NCBI RefSeq assembly: GCF_000368025.1
Contig: NZ_KB849212.1
Span: 1,016,455 to 1,022,061, forward strand
From: Acinetobacter parvus DSM 16617 = CIP 108168
GTDB taxonomy: Bacteria > Pseudomonadota > Gammaproteobacteria > Pseudomonadales > Moraxellaceae
Reading direction: 5' to 3'
Length of the DNA stretch: 5,607 nucleotides
Part shown: piece by piece, positions 5,499 through 5,607 of the stretch
How positions within the stretch are numbered: position 1 is the stretch's first letter
Layout: each line of letters begins with the position of its first letter
Notes under the pieces: model-generated
What the model saw: only the letters and a program-made list of their open reading frames with translations
The model's database searches: none
Told to the model about the DNA's origin: nothing
Position numbers and translations under genes: made by a program

Positions 5499-5607
5499 AT
5501 GGCACGTAGACCAAGAAGAAATCATTCAAATGATTTTAAAGCTAAGGTAGCACTTGCTGCGATTAAAGCAGAAAAAACACTTGCTGAATTGAGTGCTGAA
5601 TTTGATG
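5499..5607 (+). CDS. IS3-family transposase OrfA, N-terminal part (partial)
   Basis: Thirty-six codons are in the window, from ATG 5499 and running off the end: MARRPRRNHSNDFKAKVALA then AIKAEKTLAELSAEFD. They align without gaps to the OrfA of the middle element (RRNHS-x-x-FK-x-KVALAAIK and TLAELS-x-x-FD identical), giving the first part of the helix-turn-helix DNA-binding domain. GGAG at 5489-5492 supports the start. The gene lies in the same orientation as the interrupted acyltransferase. Whether the rest is intact cannot be seen. Confidence 0.88.
   Translation, partial: MARRPRRNHSNDFKAKVALAAIKAEKTLAELSAEFD

Larger units (their letters stand above)
5411..5607 (+). mobile_element. IS3-family insertion sequence, left-end fragment (element C)
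   Basis: The left end aligns with that of the complete element: tip AGAGATGG (5411-5418), 11-bp spacer, box TGAACAAC (5430-5437), 3 bp, then the identical box TATAAGTGATA (5441-5451). The tip-to-box distance of 30 bp equals that of the middle element, which sets the boundary at 5411. It is followed by a leader hairpin, a GGAG site and the start of orfA. The tip and second box resemble those of element A (AGAGGTGG, TGAACAAC on the opposite strand) more than element B, so A and C are probably the same or sister IS types. It interrupts the acyltransferase gene. The right end and its target duplicate (predicted GTC) lie beyond the window. Confidence 0.85.

Noticed and set aside
1..5607. CRISPR arrays, tRNA or rRNA genes, toxin-antitoxin or defence genes
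   Set aside because: I saw no regularly spaced repeats, cloverleaf or rRNA sequence, and no protein resembling such systems.

Overview
The window looks like a low-GC gammaproteobacterial chromosome, most likely Acinetobacter. The grounds are the AT-rich codon use, IS3-family elements of the kind common in that genus, and a set of cell-surface sugar genes resembling an LOS outer-core or related glycan locus. No species-specific marker is present, so the genus is an inference.

Layout. Positions 1-110 are the right end of an IS3-family element (tail of orfB plus the right inverted repeat). It has cut into a minus-strand family-25 glycosyltransferase gene, of which only the first 62 codons remain here (111-296). 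A 219-bp divergent intergenic region follows, then an apparently intact GT-A-fold glycosyltransferase with a DAD metal motif (516 or 570 to 1478). Next is a gene for a GPS-motif glycan-biosynthesis protein (CST-I/GT42- or DUF115-like), split in two by a complete 1288-bp IS3-family element at 2095-3382. The element has a 3-bp GAC target duplication; removing it and one GAC restores a clean 295-codon reading frame. An acyltransferase-3 gene with a C-terminal SGNH domain (from 3903) follows. It is cut after position 5410 by a third IS3-family element, of which 197 bases are in the window, including the start of orfA.

How it fits together. Two glycosyltransferases, one GPS-motif transferase-like protein and one O-acyltransferase are what is expected for building and decorating an outer-core oligosaccharide or similar surface glycan. 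Three of the four are broken by related insertion sequences, all lying in the same orientation. The strain therefore probably makes a simplified or altered surface glycan. The AT3 membrane domain is still encoded, but the SGNH domain is truncated.

The three IS elements are related but not identical. The outer two share end sequences distinct from those of the middle one. All four visible ends share an identical 11-bp subterminal box and an asymmetric spacing between left and right ends. Both visible orfA leaders carry a hairpin at the same place but with different sequence. These IS-end and leader features are the least ordinary part of the window; I did not find evidence of a new multi-gene system.
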